A stretch of 64,000 nucleotides of DNA from Symbiodinium natans (taxonomy: Eukaryota; Sar; Dinophyceae; Suessiales; Symbiodiniaceae). The notes beneath the pieces are model-generated. The model was given only the letters and a program-made list of their open reading frames with translations. It searched no databases and had not been told where the DNA came from. Position 1 is the first letter of the stretch. The number at the start of each line of letters is the position of its first letter. The stretch lies in contig CAJNDS010002599.1 of assembly GCA_905221605.1 (NCBI GenBank), positions 62,001 to 126,000 of the forward strand. The letters run 5' to 3'. Of this stretch, positions 9,790 through 19,435 are shown one piece after another. Position numbers and translations under genes: made by a program.

Positions 9790-10100
9790 GCCGAGGTTTG
9801 TTTAGGGTTTTAGGGTTTAGGGTTTAGGGTTTAGGGTTCAGGGTTCAGGGTTTAGGGGTTAGGGTTTAGGGTTTCGGGTTTAGGGTTTAGGGTTTAGGGT
9901 TGTCATGTCATGCGGTCTTGACACACTCACGCGCTGGGCCGCATTCCGGTGACTGTGTGTTGGAGTGCAATGTCCTTCATGAAAACTCGAGTTTCATGTA
10001 GGCCCGAAGTCCAGACACTTTGCTTTGCATACGAAACCTGAACCCCAAACCCTAAACCCCAAACCCTAAACCCTAAACCCCAAACCCTTAACCACCTCCT
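9790..10100. repeat. TTTAGGG then CCCTAAA/CCCCAAA copies
   Basis: G-strand copies 9800-9900 and C-strand copies 10030-10090 with unique sequence between. A minus-strand open frame here is mostly repeat-derived. Confidence 0.85.
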
Positions 10101-10299
10101 TGCATACCCCAAAATACGATAGATCTTCTTATAGGAACCCCCAGAACGGTACCCCTATTTTCGCAAATCATCAAATCCTACACTCAGTGCATCTTCGCAG
10201 AACTGCCCGAGGGTGCTGTACAAACCCGTGACATCCCCCAAGCAAGACGCAAGACTGTCCGGTTTTCAGAGGGTTTGGCGGTCGACCCAAAACCTAGGC

Positions 10300-10400
10300 C
10301 TCAGGCCCTAAACCCTAAACACCAAGCCCTAAACCCTAAACCCTAAACCCCCACACCCCTAAACCCTAAACCCTGAACCCTAAACCCTAAACCCTAAACA
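10300..10400. repeat. CCCTAAA array with variants
   Basis: C-strand heptamers with CCCCACA and CCCTGAA variants. Confidence 0.93.
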
Positions 10401-10426
10401 CCATTTAAAAAGAAAGATGCAGGAAG

Positions 10427-10505
10427 TGCCGCAGCTGGTCGGCTGCACCCGTGCGCAGCCTTGCGCCCCGCTGACGCTTGGCCCGTTTCTTTGGGGCCCT
10501 CCGGA
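10427..10505 (+). CDS. Exon candidate, weak
   Basis: After AAGATGCAG: EVPQLVGCTRAQPCAPLTL. Two frames are open, so frame choice is uncertain. Flanked by C-strand (left) and G-strand (right) arrays. Confidence 0.22.
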
Positions 10506-10509
10506 TCAG

Positions 10510-10545
10510 GATAGGGTTTAGGGCTTAGGGCTTAGGGTTTAGGGT

Positions 10546-10605
<60 letters not shown>

Positions 10606-10610
10606 GGTTT
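10510..10610. repeat. TTTAGGG then homogeneous GGGTTGA array
   Basis: Ten copies of GGGTTGA, a single-base variant of the unit, in perfect tandem. Confidence 0.95.
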
Positions 10611-10613
10611 ATC

Positions 10614-10692
10614 TTGGTAGGCCCAGTGGTACCCTTTACCCTTTTTTGGGTTCTGGGTTCGCTTATTGTAACTAGACTACCGGGCTACTAAG
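10614..10692. mobile_element. MITE-like element, family A (short copy)
   Basis: TTGGTAGGCCCAGTGGTACC on the left, ACCGGGCTACTAAG on the right. The central part is deleted relative to the copy at 5231. Bases 10693-11100 contain no further recognised feature. Confidence 0.6.
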
Positions 10693-11119
10693 TTTAGGGC
10701 CTTCGGACAACATAAAGTCCATAAGCCCTGGAAACTACCCCCTTAGGGTTTATAGGGTTTGGGCTCCGGGGATCAGGTTTGTGCAAGGCATTGAATAGAC
10801 TGACCCCTCATTTTCCCTGAAGTCTTCAGACTTCAATACGACCCAGTTGCTGCGTGAAGGGGAAACTGGGGCTTACAAAGGGCAGAGGCCCTCAGTTCAG
10901 TAGGGGCTCGGGATACTGGTTTAGGGTTCAGGGTTAATTTTGCTTTGCTGGGTTCAAGTGGATCGTATTCAGCACGAAGATTCATATAGGCTGCAAAGTG
11001 GGTCGGCCTAGAACCTGACTCTCTACTGGCCCCGGCCAGAAGGCTCCTGAGCACTAAGACCCAAGCCCTAAACCCTAGACCCTCAACCCGATCTCAAGAC
11101 GTAAGGTATGGCACAGTCG

Positions 11120-11260
11120 GCCCCAAACCCTAAACCCCTAACCCTAAACCCTACAACCCCGTCCAAAAGCCCGAAGCCGAGGAACCTCACGAGCTACCGG
11201 TGTGATGCCGCTTGGCCAAGCAAGTTTAGGGTTTAGGGTTTAGGGTTTAGAGTTTAGAGG
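11120..11260 (+). CDS. Exon candidate (about 11174-11222) between short arrays
   Basis: Frame PRNLTSYRCDAAW, loosely Sushi-like (T-x-Y-x-C). CCCTAAA copies precede it and TTTAGGG copies (11223-11255) follow. Confidence 0.22.
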
Positions 11261-11772
11261 AGATACGAGGGTGCCCAGTAGCACCAAACCTTCAAAACAA
11301 AAGAAACATGAGCCCTTGCACATATTTTGCGTGGGATGCAGGGTTTGGGGTCCGGTGGTTTGCAGCTTGAGGTTTTGGGACGAAGGGCTGTTCTTGGGGT
11401 TTCTTGGAGGTCTATGCCGGTTGGGGCTTCGCCAACTCCCCCCCTCCCCCCGCTTCTACGGCATCTCCCAAGCCCACCTTTAACAACTTCCATAACCCTA
11501 AAGCCCTAAAGCCCCACAGCCCTAAAGCCCTAAAGCCCTAAAGCCCTAAAAGTCTGAAGACATGAGATCCTAAACCCCCCAAGCGGGGGCGGGGGGTGGC
11601 TGAGGGGGCCCTGATCGCACGAAGGGTTTGGGGTTTCGCCAACCTTAAACCCGAAACCCTACCCTCGGAAACCCCTCCCCCAGCCCCCCCGCCCTGTCGT
11701 AGGGTTTAGGGTATTTTAGGCTTTAGGGTTCAGGGTTCAGGGTTTTGGGTTTAAGGTTTACGGACATCGGTA

Positions 11773-11850
11773 AAGCTGAGGTCGAAACTCCAGGTTGCGA
11801 GAACCTGCAGCTGAACCCTCAGACAGGGCTTGGTGAAAGTCATAGGCTCG
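11773..11850 (+). CDS. Exon candidate
   Basis: Reads KAEVETPGCENLQLNPQTGL followed by GESHR, with CTCCAG and GCAG sites inside. TTTAGGG-type repeats lie on both sides, unlike most patches. Confidence 0.22.
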
Positions 11851-12205
11851 ATAGGGTTTGGGGTTTGGGGTTTGGGGTTTGGGGTTTGGGGTTTAGGGCT
11901 AGGTGTTTTGGGGTTTTGGGTTTTGGGGGTTTTGGGGGTTTTGGGGGTTTGGGGGTTTGGGGGTTTGGGGGGTTGGGGGTTTTGTTTTTTTTGGGGTTTT
12001 GGGGTTTTGGGGTTTGGGGTTTGGGGTTTTGGGGTTTTGGGGTTTTGGGTTTTTGGGGTTTGGGGTTTTTGGGGTTTGGGTTTTGGGGTTTTTGGGGTTT
12101 GGGTTTTGGGGGTTTTGGGGTTTTGGGTTTTTGGGGTTTTGGGGTTTTGGGTTTTGGGTTTTTGGGTTTTTGGGGTTGGGGGTTTGGGGTTTTGGGGTTT
12201 GTCTT
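11850..12205. repeat. Hypervariable TTTGGGG/TTTTGGGG tract
   Basis: About 350 bp of uninterrupted G3-5 runs separated by T3-4. It yields long GFGVWGLGF-like open frames in all + frames and PKTPNPKT-like frames on the other strand, which are repeat artefacts. Strong G-quadruplex potential. Confidence 0.95.
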
Positions 12206-12277
12206 TGGGCATTGCGTGTTCATAGGGTTTCATTGTCATAGGGTTCACACGTTCGGGTTCAGTGTTTCGGGGCTTGA

Positions 12278-12386
12278 TTTATCATGTTCGAACATGGCCT
12301 TCTTCCGTGCCATAAGCGACATATGGCCCGTAGTCAGCATCAACACCGTACGTGTTCATTTTCTTGATAGGAACTGTAGAACTTGA
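12278..12386 (+). CDS. Exon candidate, LDRNC motif
   Basis: Frame SNMAFFRAISDIWPVVSINT, then VRVHFLDRNC. The end resembles TQLLDRNC at 37415-37436. A function is not recognised. Confidence 0.25.
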
Positions 12387-12553
12387 GTGCTCAAACGGGT
12401 TACTAGAAACCCCTAGCATCCCCACGGTTCAGGTGATTTCGTGAACTTTCGAGGCTGGTGTTGATCTACCCTGGACCTCAACTAAACCACGCCCCAAGCC
12501 CTAACTCCCCCAACCCAAAACCGAAAGCACCCAGCAAGCTACGGACGGTACAG

Positions 12554-12664
12554 TACTATTTGCATAAGACCCAGAGAAGAATGAGAAGATTCTTCCATAT
12601 TAAGGCTTAATAGGGATTTATTTTTCTTTTTTATTCTGTGGGGTTCTTAAAGCAAACAGTGGTA
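12554..12664. mobile_element. MITE-like element, family B
   Basis: TACTATTTGCATAAGACCC on the left and GGGGTTCTTAAAGCAAACAG on the right form inverted ends; same ends as 35516-35623. The interior is T-rich. Confidence 0.6.
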
Positions 12665-12739
12665 TAGGGCCTCGAGCTCTAGGACATGGTAGACTGGGCA
12701 GCCTCCCAGATCTTTCCGAGGACTCTCCAGCCCTAAATC

Positions 12740-12945
12740 AATGCCCTAAACCTTAAACCCAAATCCCTAAACCCCACTTAAACCCAAACCCTAAAACCCT
12801 AAACCCAAAAACCCTAAACCCCAAACCTAAACTAAACCCTAACCCTAAACTACCCTAAACCAAACCCTAAAACCCTAAACCCTAAACCCTAAACCCTAAA
12901 CCCTAAAACCCTAAACCCTAAAAACCCTAAACCTAAAACCTCATA
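12740..12945. repeat. Degenerate CCCTAAA array
   Basis: CCCTAAA, CCCTAAAA, CCCAAA and CCAAACC variants. Confidence 0.93.
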
Positions 12946-12969
12946 AAGGTTTTGGGTTCTGGGCCAGGC

Positions 12970-13032
12970 CGGGCCAGTTCTGCGAAGTTCGCTGCGCCGT
13001 GCGACTTGGCTCGGCATCTTTCCGACTTCAGG
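12970..13032 (+). CDS. Exon candidate, Sushi-like
   Basis: Frame GQFCEVRCAVRLGSASFRLQ. G-x-x-C-x-V-x-C parallels the PGE-C-x-V-x-C patch at 49401. C-strand array upstream, TTGGGG/TTTAGGG array downstream (13030-13215). Confidence 0.33.
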
Positions 13033-13225
13033 GTTCGGGGGTTGGGGTTGGGGATTCGGGGTTTAGGGTTTGGGGGGTGGGGTTGGGGGTTGCGGTTTGG
13101 GGTTCAGGGGGGTTTAGGGTGGGTTCGGGGTTGGGTTGGGGTCAGGGTTGGGGTTGTGGGGTTTGGGGTTGGGGTTGGGGTTGGGGTTTGAGGGTTTAGG
13201 GTTTAGGGCTAGGGTTTAGGGTTTG
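13030..13225. repeat. G-strand array (GGGGTT/TTTAGGG variants)
   Basis: Short-period G-rich variants in tandem. Bases 13226-13640 contain no supported feature beyond a poly-G tract at 13482-13494. Confidence 0.9.
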
Positions 13226-13680
13226 GAGTATATAGAGTTGACCTGGCGACCTTGGGTCTCCAACGCCCAGGAACAGGTAGGTCGCTTGGGAGAACCCGGG
13301 CTTAGGGGAGAAGAACGCAGCTCCTGAAAGAAGGGTTTTGCACAACGGGTTTAGCATTTAGGGTTTAGGGTTATTATGGGTTTTCCGACGGGATTTTTAC
13401 GGGTTTGCAAGAGCTGCAGGGTGTGTTTTAGGGTTTGGGGTTAGGGAGTTGGCATTTCGGTTCTTACAGGTTTAGGGGGAGGGGGGGGGGGGGGTTGAGG
13501 GTTTCAGGGGCTTGCGGTTTGGCATGTTTAGGGTATCTAGGTGTTAGGCTTTATAGATTTTTCGGGTTTTGCTTTTTTGGGATATTTGGTGTTTGGGATT
13601 CGGATGTTTCGGGCTTAGGGCTTCGGATGTTCAAGGTATTTAAGCGCTATGACCTTTTGGGATGCTATTTAGTACCTACG

Positions 13681-14015
13681 CGGATGCTTTGGGCATTTGA
13701 GGCTCTCCCGCCGGACCTGCAACCGGATAAGTCGCAGGCAGTTCGAATGCGTTGGATACTGACGTGGAAGACCTGTCCAGAGACGGGCAACACAAAAGCA
13801 AAAGCTAGAGCGGTCCTCCTTGGGTACCAAGACCCAGAGTATGAGCGCCGGGCTACGACTAGTCCGGTGATGACTCGCCAGACTAGACAGCTCCTTTTGC
13901 AGATGGCAGCCAACAGGCATTGGACATTGTTCAAGGGCGATGTTAGTGGAGCGTTCTGCAAGGCCGACCATATCCGACCGACCTGTATTGCATTCCGTGC
14001 GACCTTCAGGGTTCA
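13681..14015 (+). pseudogene. Copia-type retrotransposon reverse transcriptase fragment
   Basis: The + frame carries the Copia Pol signature: RWILTWK, then KARAVLLGYQDPEYERRATT, SPVMTRQTRQLLLQMA, and GDVSGAF, corresponding to the RT region 'KARLV-x-GF-x-Q ... SP ... D-x-x-x-AF'. The expected DLYCIPC segment appears in another frame from about 13985, so a frameshift breaks it. No protease, integrase or LTR is visible nearby. It is a decayed fragment in filler sequence. Confidence 0.85.
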
Positions 14016-14118
14016 AGTGTAGGGCTTAGAACTTTTAGGGATGCTCGGCAGTGCCCTGGTCCACAACAAAAATGCACCCGCAACCAAACAAACACAGAAA
14101 ACTCTTCCGTTTGCTTTT

Positions 14119-14329
14119 TCAGGTTCCATTCGAAACCCCGTCAGACCAATTGCAACACAGCTTTTCTAGGTCACTGAGGGCAGCTGCCGAAGAGTTGGGA
14201 CTGTCCTCGGGGAATTTTGGGGCGAGGGTTAGTTCGAGAAGCACTGCCCTTGAAACAACCGGCGAGCAGAATTTGTGGATGCCTATGTGGCAGCAGGCGC
14301 CTAGAGCGCAGAATGCCCTGGCTGACTGA
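14119..14329 (+). CDS. Exon candidate or Copia-adjacent relic
   Basis: After TTTTTCAG the frame reads VPFETPSDQLQHSFSRSLRA followed by about 47 further codons to a TGA at 14327-14329. It could be an exon or decayed pol sequence downstream of the Copia fragment. No family recognised. Confidence 0.3.
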
Positions 14330-14340
14330 GACAAGAATTA

Positions 14341-14440
14341 CCTGGGAGTCTCTTCACCTACACTTTTATGAGTTTTATGGGTCATACCTACTAGTTATGG
14401 GGTAGTTGCTACTAACCTGTAGGTAAAATAGAGTCCCAGG
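14341..14440. mobile_element. MITE-like element, family C
   Basis: 100 bp with inverted ends CCTGGGAGTCTCTTCACCTA and GTAGGTAAAATAGAGTCCCA. The second copy is at 48151-48247, with shared interior TTTTATGGGTCATACCTACT and GGGGTAGTT. Confidence 0.8.
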
Positions 14441-14654
14441 TAAACCTTACAGCAATCGCTCTAGAAACTCAACTCACAAGCCCAGGCTTGGGCACCAGTC
14501 AGAAGCGGCATGTTCCTCCACAATATGTCCAAAATAGTCAGAAAAATATACACACGACTGATGAATGAAGGCTCTGTGGTTTGGTTACCCCTAAACCCTA
14601 GACCTCAGACTCTCACCCCCTCAACAGAACAGGCAGTCGGTTGTAATCTTACAC

Positions 14655-14742
14655 CCTAAGCCCTAAACCCTAAACCCTAAACCCTAAACCCTAAACCCTA
14701 AACCCTGAACCCTGAACCCTGAACCCTGAACCCTAAGCCCTC
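14655..14742. repeat. CCCTAAA/CCCTGAA array
   Basis: Heptamers with a run of CCCTGAA at the 3' side, running straight into CCCTCAG. Confidence 0.95.
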
Positions 14743-14744
14743 AG

Positions 14745-14818
14745 CTGCCGTGCGCCTGGTCTAGGCCGTACACGGGCAACCCAGTCATTGCGCGATGCCC
14801 ATCGGTGCGCCCTTGCAG
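14745..14818 (+). CDS. Exon candidate, YTGNPVIARC module
   Basis: In phase after GCCCTCAG: LPCAWSRPYTGNPVIARCPS, then VRPC. C-x-W-(x)3-Y-x-G-x-P-(x)4-CP matches the module at 18089 and 61512. C-strand array before, G-strand array at 14880-15000 after. One of the strongest exon candidates. Confidence 0.42.
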
Positions 14819-14879
14819 TGGTTTAGACGGGGGGCGGTGACCGCTTTTAGTATTTCATCGGTTGTATTATATGGGTTTA

Positions 14880-15000
14880 GGGGTTTAGGGTTTGGGGTTT
14901 AGGGTTTAAAGGTTTAGGATTTAGGGTTTAGGGTTTAGGGTTTAGGGTTTAGGGTTTAGGGTTTAGGGTTTAGGGTTTAGGGTTTAGGGTTTAGGGTTTA
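14880..15000. repeat. TTTAGGG array
   Basis: Ends with about eleven perfect heptamers (14926-15000). Confidence 0.96.
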
Positions 15001-15189
15001 CGTACTGACTATACTACTACATTAAAACGTGTTTGTCATATTTTGTATTTTCCATTATCCCATTCTCCCATTATTCTGTTATTCCATTGTTATGCTACTC
15101 GATGAGTTTCATAACTGTAGTATTCTACACCCCCCAAGTCTTGTCACAAAAGAATCGTGAAGACTGATAGAAGAAGACCACATGCCCAG

Positions 15190-15350
15190 TGCCCTAACCC
15201 TAAACCCTACATCCTAAACCCTAAGCCCTAAACCCTGAACCCTGACCCTCCCCCCCCCCCCCCCCCAAACACAAGGCGGCTTGATTCTGGGTGAGGGTTG
15301 AGGGTGTCAGGGCCCTAAACCCTAAACCCTAAAGCCTAGGGTTTTAGGGT
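15190..15350. repeat. CCCTAAA copies, poly-C tract, short opposing copies
   Basis: C-strand copies 15193-15245, poly-C at 15249-15266, and an adjacent CCCTAAA/AGGGTTTTAGGG inverted pair near 15312-15350. Confidence 0.85.
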
Positions 15351-15410
15351 TTACCAGAGAAGCTAGCTTAGCGCCACGATGAGCCTAGATGTTGGAGGGC
15401 CCCGCAGTTC

Positions 15411-15473
15411 CCAAAAGACCTCCGGCGCAGCAGCCCTAGGCCCCGTGACCGCGGCATTCCTTTCGTTACAGGA
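15411..15473 (+). CDS. Exon candidate
   Basis: After GCCCCGCAG: SQKTSGAAALGPVTAAFLSL. Followed by a TTTAGGG-type array (15474-15550). No Cys. Confidence 0.22.
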
Positions 15474-15802
15474 GTTTAGGGTTTAGGGTTTGGGGTTTAG
15501 GGTTTAGGGTTCCGGGTTTGGGGTTTAGGGTGTAGGGTTTCAGGTTAGGGGCCTAGCAACTGTTGATGAGGGGCATGGCGGGTGCGATTGGAGACACACG
15601 AATATCTTGCCCCTAAGGTCCTCAGCCCATCACAGCGTCCCATCTCCTCCCACTCTTGGCAACCCGAACCCTCAACCCTGACCCCTTACTGTACATCCCC
15701 TCTCAAGGCTGGGGCTTAGGGCTTGGGGTTTAGGGTTCAAGGTTTAGGATTTAGGGTTCAGGGCTTGGGGTTTAGGGTTTTCGGTTGCTGAAACCCTTGG
15801 GC

Positions 15803-15853
15803 AGGACAATGACGATGCCGACAACCAGCCCTTGTTGGAAGGCGCGTTAGATG
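15803..15853 (+). CDS. Exon candidate, acidic
   Basis: Reads GQDNDDADNQPLLEGALD after a GGGCAG site. Acidic; unrecognised. Confidence 0.18.
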
Positions 15854-16394
15854 TTAACAAGACCTACCCGAGCCTTTCAAACCTCTAGAACAACACGAAG
15901 CCCTACACCCTCAAGCCTCAACCCTACAAACCCTATTCCTACAATTCCCTCAGCCTTACGGGTGCTGCTTGAAAGTATGATGCTGTTGAGGGGGGAAGTC
16001 CCGGAGCTCTGTTCAGAGGTCCGTGGCAGGCCTAGGTCCAGAACCTGCCAAGGGCTTGTCGAGGGTATAGGGTTTGGGGCTTAACGCTTGAGGCTTTAGG
16101 GTTTAGGGTTTAATCAGGGTCGGAAGAACCTTTACAATCTCGGGTTCAGGTGGATTGTTTCCCCGTTTTTATGAGGCATTTAAGAGGCTTGTATGACGCC
16201 TTCTGTCATAAGCGTCTTCGATCTAAAACAAGGCCTACGTGTAACGGTCGATCACAAGAGCTCAGCCTACCGAGCTCTGACCCATAAGCCTTGAAAACCC
16301 ATAGCCGAAACAACCTTAAATCCCAAGTCTCAAAACGGCCCCCAAGGCAATAGTCCGAAACCCTGGACTCTTAACTGTGCTGAGCCCTAGAGTC

Positions 16395-16470
16395 TCCGAT
16401 AGGGTTTAGGGTTTTGGGTTTAGGGTTTAGGGTTTAGGGTTTAGGGTTTAGGGTTTAGGGTTTCGGGTCC
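16395..16470. repeat. TTTAGGG array
   Basis: About eight heptamers. The preceding 16085-16390 is filler without a clear feature. Confidence 0.95.
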
Positions 16471-16517
16471 CCGGACTGACGAACCCACATTCAGCCTTCA
16501 ACTCTTGTGTTGACAGG

Positions 16518-16578
16518 CGAGTTGGATTGCGTGCTGGAGACGCGCGGTCCTCGAACCTTCTGTTCGTTGTTGCCCTAG
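16518..16578 (+). CDS. Exon candidate, Cys pair
   Basis: In phase after TGTTGACAG: GELDCVLETRGPRTFCSLLP then a stop. Followed by TTTAGGG-type copies at 16590-16670. G-strand arrays lie on both sides. Confidence 0.25.
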
Positions 16579-17274
16579 AAGGTTTGAGGTTCAGGGTTCA
16601 GGGTCTGGGGTTTAGGGTTCAGGGTTTAGGGTTCCGGGGTTTAGGGCTTAGGGTTTAGTAGGGCTTGGCCTTTTCGGGTTTAGTGCGGTTCAGGTGTATA
16701 GCTTGTTCAGCATTCTCGAACTCTTGTAGAGTTCAGACCTACAGACCTACAGTTCATGGTCGGGGACTCAGGCTTGAAAAGCCTCAAGACCTTGAACCCT
16801 AAACCCTGCAGTACAGGGTTTGGGGTTTAGGCCCAAATCCCACAAGCGTTCAAGGTTCCGAGTTCCATTTGTAGCCCCTGAACCCCCCCCACCCCCCCGG
16901 GTCTAAAGCCCCGGCTTTAGGGTTTAGGATTTGAACCCTTTTGGGATTGGGTACCCGAACCCCGTCCTGAATCCGTACCCCACGATCCCAAGCCCCAAAG
17001 CCCCGGTAAAAGTCCGAAGCCCTACATTCTCAAGGCAGCTGAGCCCTAAACCCTACAGTACATCCTTCCCAAGCCCCAAATGGGCCAGGTGGACCCGAAG
17101 CCCTAAATCCTCACGGCCCTCAGCGCAGTATAGGGGTCGGAATAATTACTAATACTATTCATTTATGGTCCCTGTACAGTTATACTATAACAACCCCCAA
17201 AAGACTCCCCAAAACCCTAAAGCCTAAACCCAAAACCCTATCTTATATATTTAGGCCCCTATATCAACGCAGTC

Positions 17275-17342
17275 AGGTGCAATGCAACGGATGAGATTCC
17301 AGTCGGCTATGTGGAGCCCTCGGCTTTTGAAGGAGTGCGGAG
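17275..17342 (+). CDS. Exon candidate, GYVEP module
   Basis: After CGCAGTCAG: RCNATDEIPVGYVEPSAFEG. C-(x)6-P-x-GY is Sushi-like. Followed directly by CCCTAAA copies. Confidence 0.28.
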
Positions 17343-17456
17343 GACCCTAAACCCTAAACCCTAAACCCTAACCCCTGCAGGGCTCAGGGGCTATCTTGGG
17401 TTGCATTAAACCCATTAAGCCCTAAACCCTAAACCCCAAACCCTAAACCCTAGACA

Positions 17457-17520
17457 CATAGGGTACCCCTTTTTCGCCCTTCTGTGCTCCTTTTTTGGTT
17501 CGCTTCAAAGGCACCTTATT
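17457..17520. mobile_element. Family A MITE-like fragment
   Basis: GGGTACCCCTTTTTCGCCCT matches the copy at 21776. The right end is missing. Confidence 0.4.
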
Positions 17521-17676
17521 CAGAGCGTTTATGCCCCGAATCCTACTTCCGATAATCGGGCTCGTGAGTCCTTGAACGGTGTATAGGGCTTATGGGGGTT
17601 CGGGCTTATCTCTAAACACAAAACCCCTAAAGCCGAACCCTTAGCAGACAGTTGATGGTTTAGGGGTCTAGACTTG

Positions 17677-17745
17677 AAGCTTTTTATGCCGAGCCATGCT
17701 CGAGAGGTTTGGAGATCCCGGCGTGCCGACGCTCCCACCCTTCCT
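17677..17745 (+). CDS. Exon candidate, Cys pair
   Basis: Frame EAFYAEPCSRGLEIPACRRS. Not bounded by arrays on both sides; weak. Confidence 0.2.
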
Positions 17746-18009
17746 CACCTCCAAACCCTCTGAAGAGGTTTAGGGTTTACGGGTTCAGGGTTTAGGGCTT
17801 ATATAGGGCTTTGGGATGAGCGTCCCTAAACCCAAAAACCTTCAAGCCTTATCTTTGTACCCTGCGCGTTTAAATCTCCAGGCTCCAAACTCCAAACATT
17901 GGTTGGGAACCCCAACCCCAAGCACACACATAGTAGTAAGTCGTGTTCAGAGTCTAGGTGTTAACTGTTAGGGGCTTTAGGGGGTCCAGGGTTTTGGGTT
18001 TAGGGATAG

Positions 18010-18080
18010 CGCTAAACCCTAAACCCTGAACCCCAAACCCTAAACCCTAAACCCTAAGCCCTAAGCCCTAAGCCCTGAAC
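18010..18080. repeat. CCCTAAA/CCCTAAG array
   Basis: Mixed C-strand heptamers immediately upstream of the strongest Sushi-like patch. Confidence 0.93.
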
Positions 18081-18088
18081 CTTGCCAA

Positions 18089-18172
18089 GGTGAAGACGTC
18101 GTTGGGATGGTCCTGCGACGACGGCTATGCCGGGACACCGGCCGTCTTCTGCCCCTTGGCAGACTCAGTTTC
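18089..18172 (+). CDS. Exon candidate, W-x-C-GYAGTP-C module
   Basis: Frame KVKTSLGWSCDDGYAGTPAV then FCPLADS. W-x-C-x-x-GY-x-G-x-P-(x)3-CP is the clearest copy of the recurring module (compare 14745, 50468, 61512). It resembles the central C..GY.G....C part of Sushi/CCP or EGF-like repeats of secreted proteins. C-strand array upstream. Confidence 0.45.
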
Positions 18173-18519
18173 CCCCGGGGTTTGTAGGATTTATAACCCT
18201 CGAAATTCCTAACCCTAATCCATAAACCCTAAACCCTCAAAATTAGGGTTGCTTAGCGAGCGCACCCAGTTTCGGGTTTCGTTTCGGTCTGCTTCGGCTT
18301 TCTGAGCCTCGGTGCCCGGTACCCCGTTTTCCCCATTAAACGCTTTTCAGAAACCCTCAAGACGCTGTAAAACCTGGAGCTTCTTGTTTAGGTTTCTGGC
18401 CCTAGAACCTAAACCCTAAAGCCTAAACCCTAAACCCTAAAGTCCTTAGAGTCCCTAGAACCTCTGGAGCTTCGGTACGTAAATTGGCGCAAGGGGGCCA
18501 AGAACACACCAGCCCTTAG

Positions 18520-18675
18520 GCGAAAGGAGGTTGGATAAATGAGTCGGTTTACTTCACCTTCTATGAGGAGGACCAACTCGGGACAATGTTAGGGGAAAAC
18601 AACTTCGCTGGTGCCGTGGTGCAGCCGAGGATCTTTTGGAAGAATATGGGAATGAGGCCCCAAAGCGCCTCGCAA
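18520..18675 (+). CDS. Exon candidate of 52 codons with acceptor and GT donor
   Basis: Begins after AGCCCTTAG and ends at a GTAAAC donor. Frame AKGGWINESVYFTFYEEDQL, then GTMLGENNFAGAVVQPRIFW, then KNMGMRPQSAS. No stop over 156 bp, with balanced composition including aromatic residues. This is the most protein-like single patch. The domain is not recognised. Confidence 0.5.
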
Positions 18676-18679
18676 GTAA

Positions 18680-18910
18680 ACCCTAACCTAAACCCTAAAC
18701 CCTAAACCCTAAACCCTAAACCCTAAGCCCTAAGCCCTAAGCCCTAAGCCCTAAGCCCTAAGCCCTAAGCCCTAAGCCCTAAGCCTTAAGCCCTAAGCCC
18801 TAAGCCCTAAGCCCTAAGCCCTAAGCCCTAAGCCCTAAGCCCTAAGCCCTAAGCCCTAAGCCCTAAGCCCTAAGCCCTAAGCCCTAACCCTAAACCCTAA
18901 ACCCCAAATC
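18680..18910. repeat. CCCTAAA then homogeneous CCCTAAG array
   Basis: About 24 copies of the CCCTAAG variant with one CCTTAAG, bounded by standard units: local amplification of a variant. Confidence 0.96.
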
Positions 18911-18924
18911 AACCCAAGGCAGCT

Positions 18925-18975
18925 TCACTTCTGAGGGAGCCATCCAGGGTGGCCGAGGCCGGCGGCTTTGAGGAT
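18925..18975 (+). CDS. Exon candidate, weak
   Basis: After CCAAGGCAG: GSFTSEGAIQGGRGRRL. C-strand array before, G-strand array (19000-19150) after. Confidence 0.2.
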
Positions 18976-18999
18976 TCAGGGCCTGGGCTTTGAAGGTTT

Positions 19000-19386
19000 G
19001 GGCGGGGTTTAGGGTTTAGGGTTTAGGGTTTGGGGTTTGGGGTTTGGGGTTTGGGGTTTGGGTTCAGGGTGTAAGGTTTGGGGTTTAGGGTTTAGGGTTC
19101 AGGGTTCAGGGTTCAGGGTTCAGGGTTCAGGGTTTAGGGTTCAGGGGTTTTAGGGGTTTAGGCTTTTTGCGCGGGTTTTAGGGCTTAGGGTTTGGGGGCT
19201 TTATTGGCTTCGGATGGTTTAGGGGTTTAGGGTGCAGGGTTAAGGCCTGGGCGGGTTTGGCAGGGCGGATTTAGGGTGTAATTAGGTTGCTCGGGTTTGG
19301 GTTTCAGGTTTAGGGGTGTAAGGTCTTAGGATGGTGTAGGAGTTTGGACGGTTTGGGGGCTTCGGTTTTTTGTGGTTGCGTTTTTT

Positions 19387-19433
<47 letters not shown>

Positions 19434-19435
19434 AG
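19000..19435. repeat. TTTAGGG/TTTGGGG/TTCAGGG array and T14-G37 tract
   Basis: G-strand variants to about 19350, then a poly-T run (about 19380-19396) followed by an unusually long poly-G run (about 19397-19432). 19436-20040 is filler with scattered G-strand copies. Confidence 0.93.

Noticed and set aside
11745-12386. Long + frame (213 codons) and overlapping frames on both strands
   Set aside because: Mostly translation of the TTTGGGG/TTTTGGGG tract (GFGVWGLGF repeats, or PKTPNPKT on the other strand). Only the short non-repeat ends (11773-11850, 12278-12386) are kept as exon candidates.
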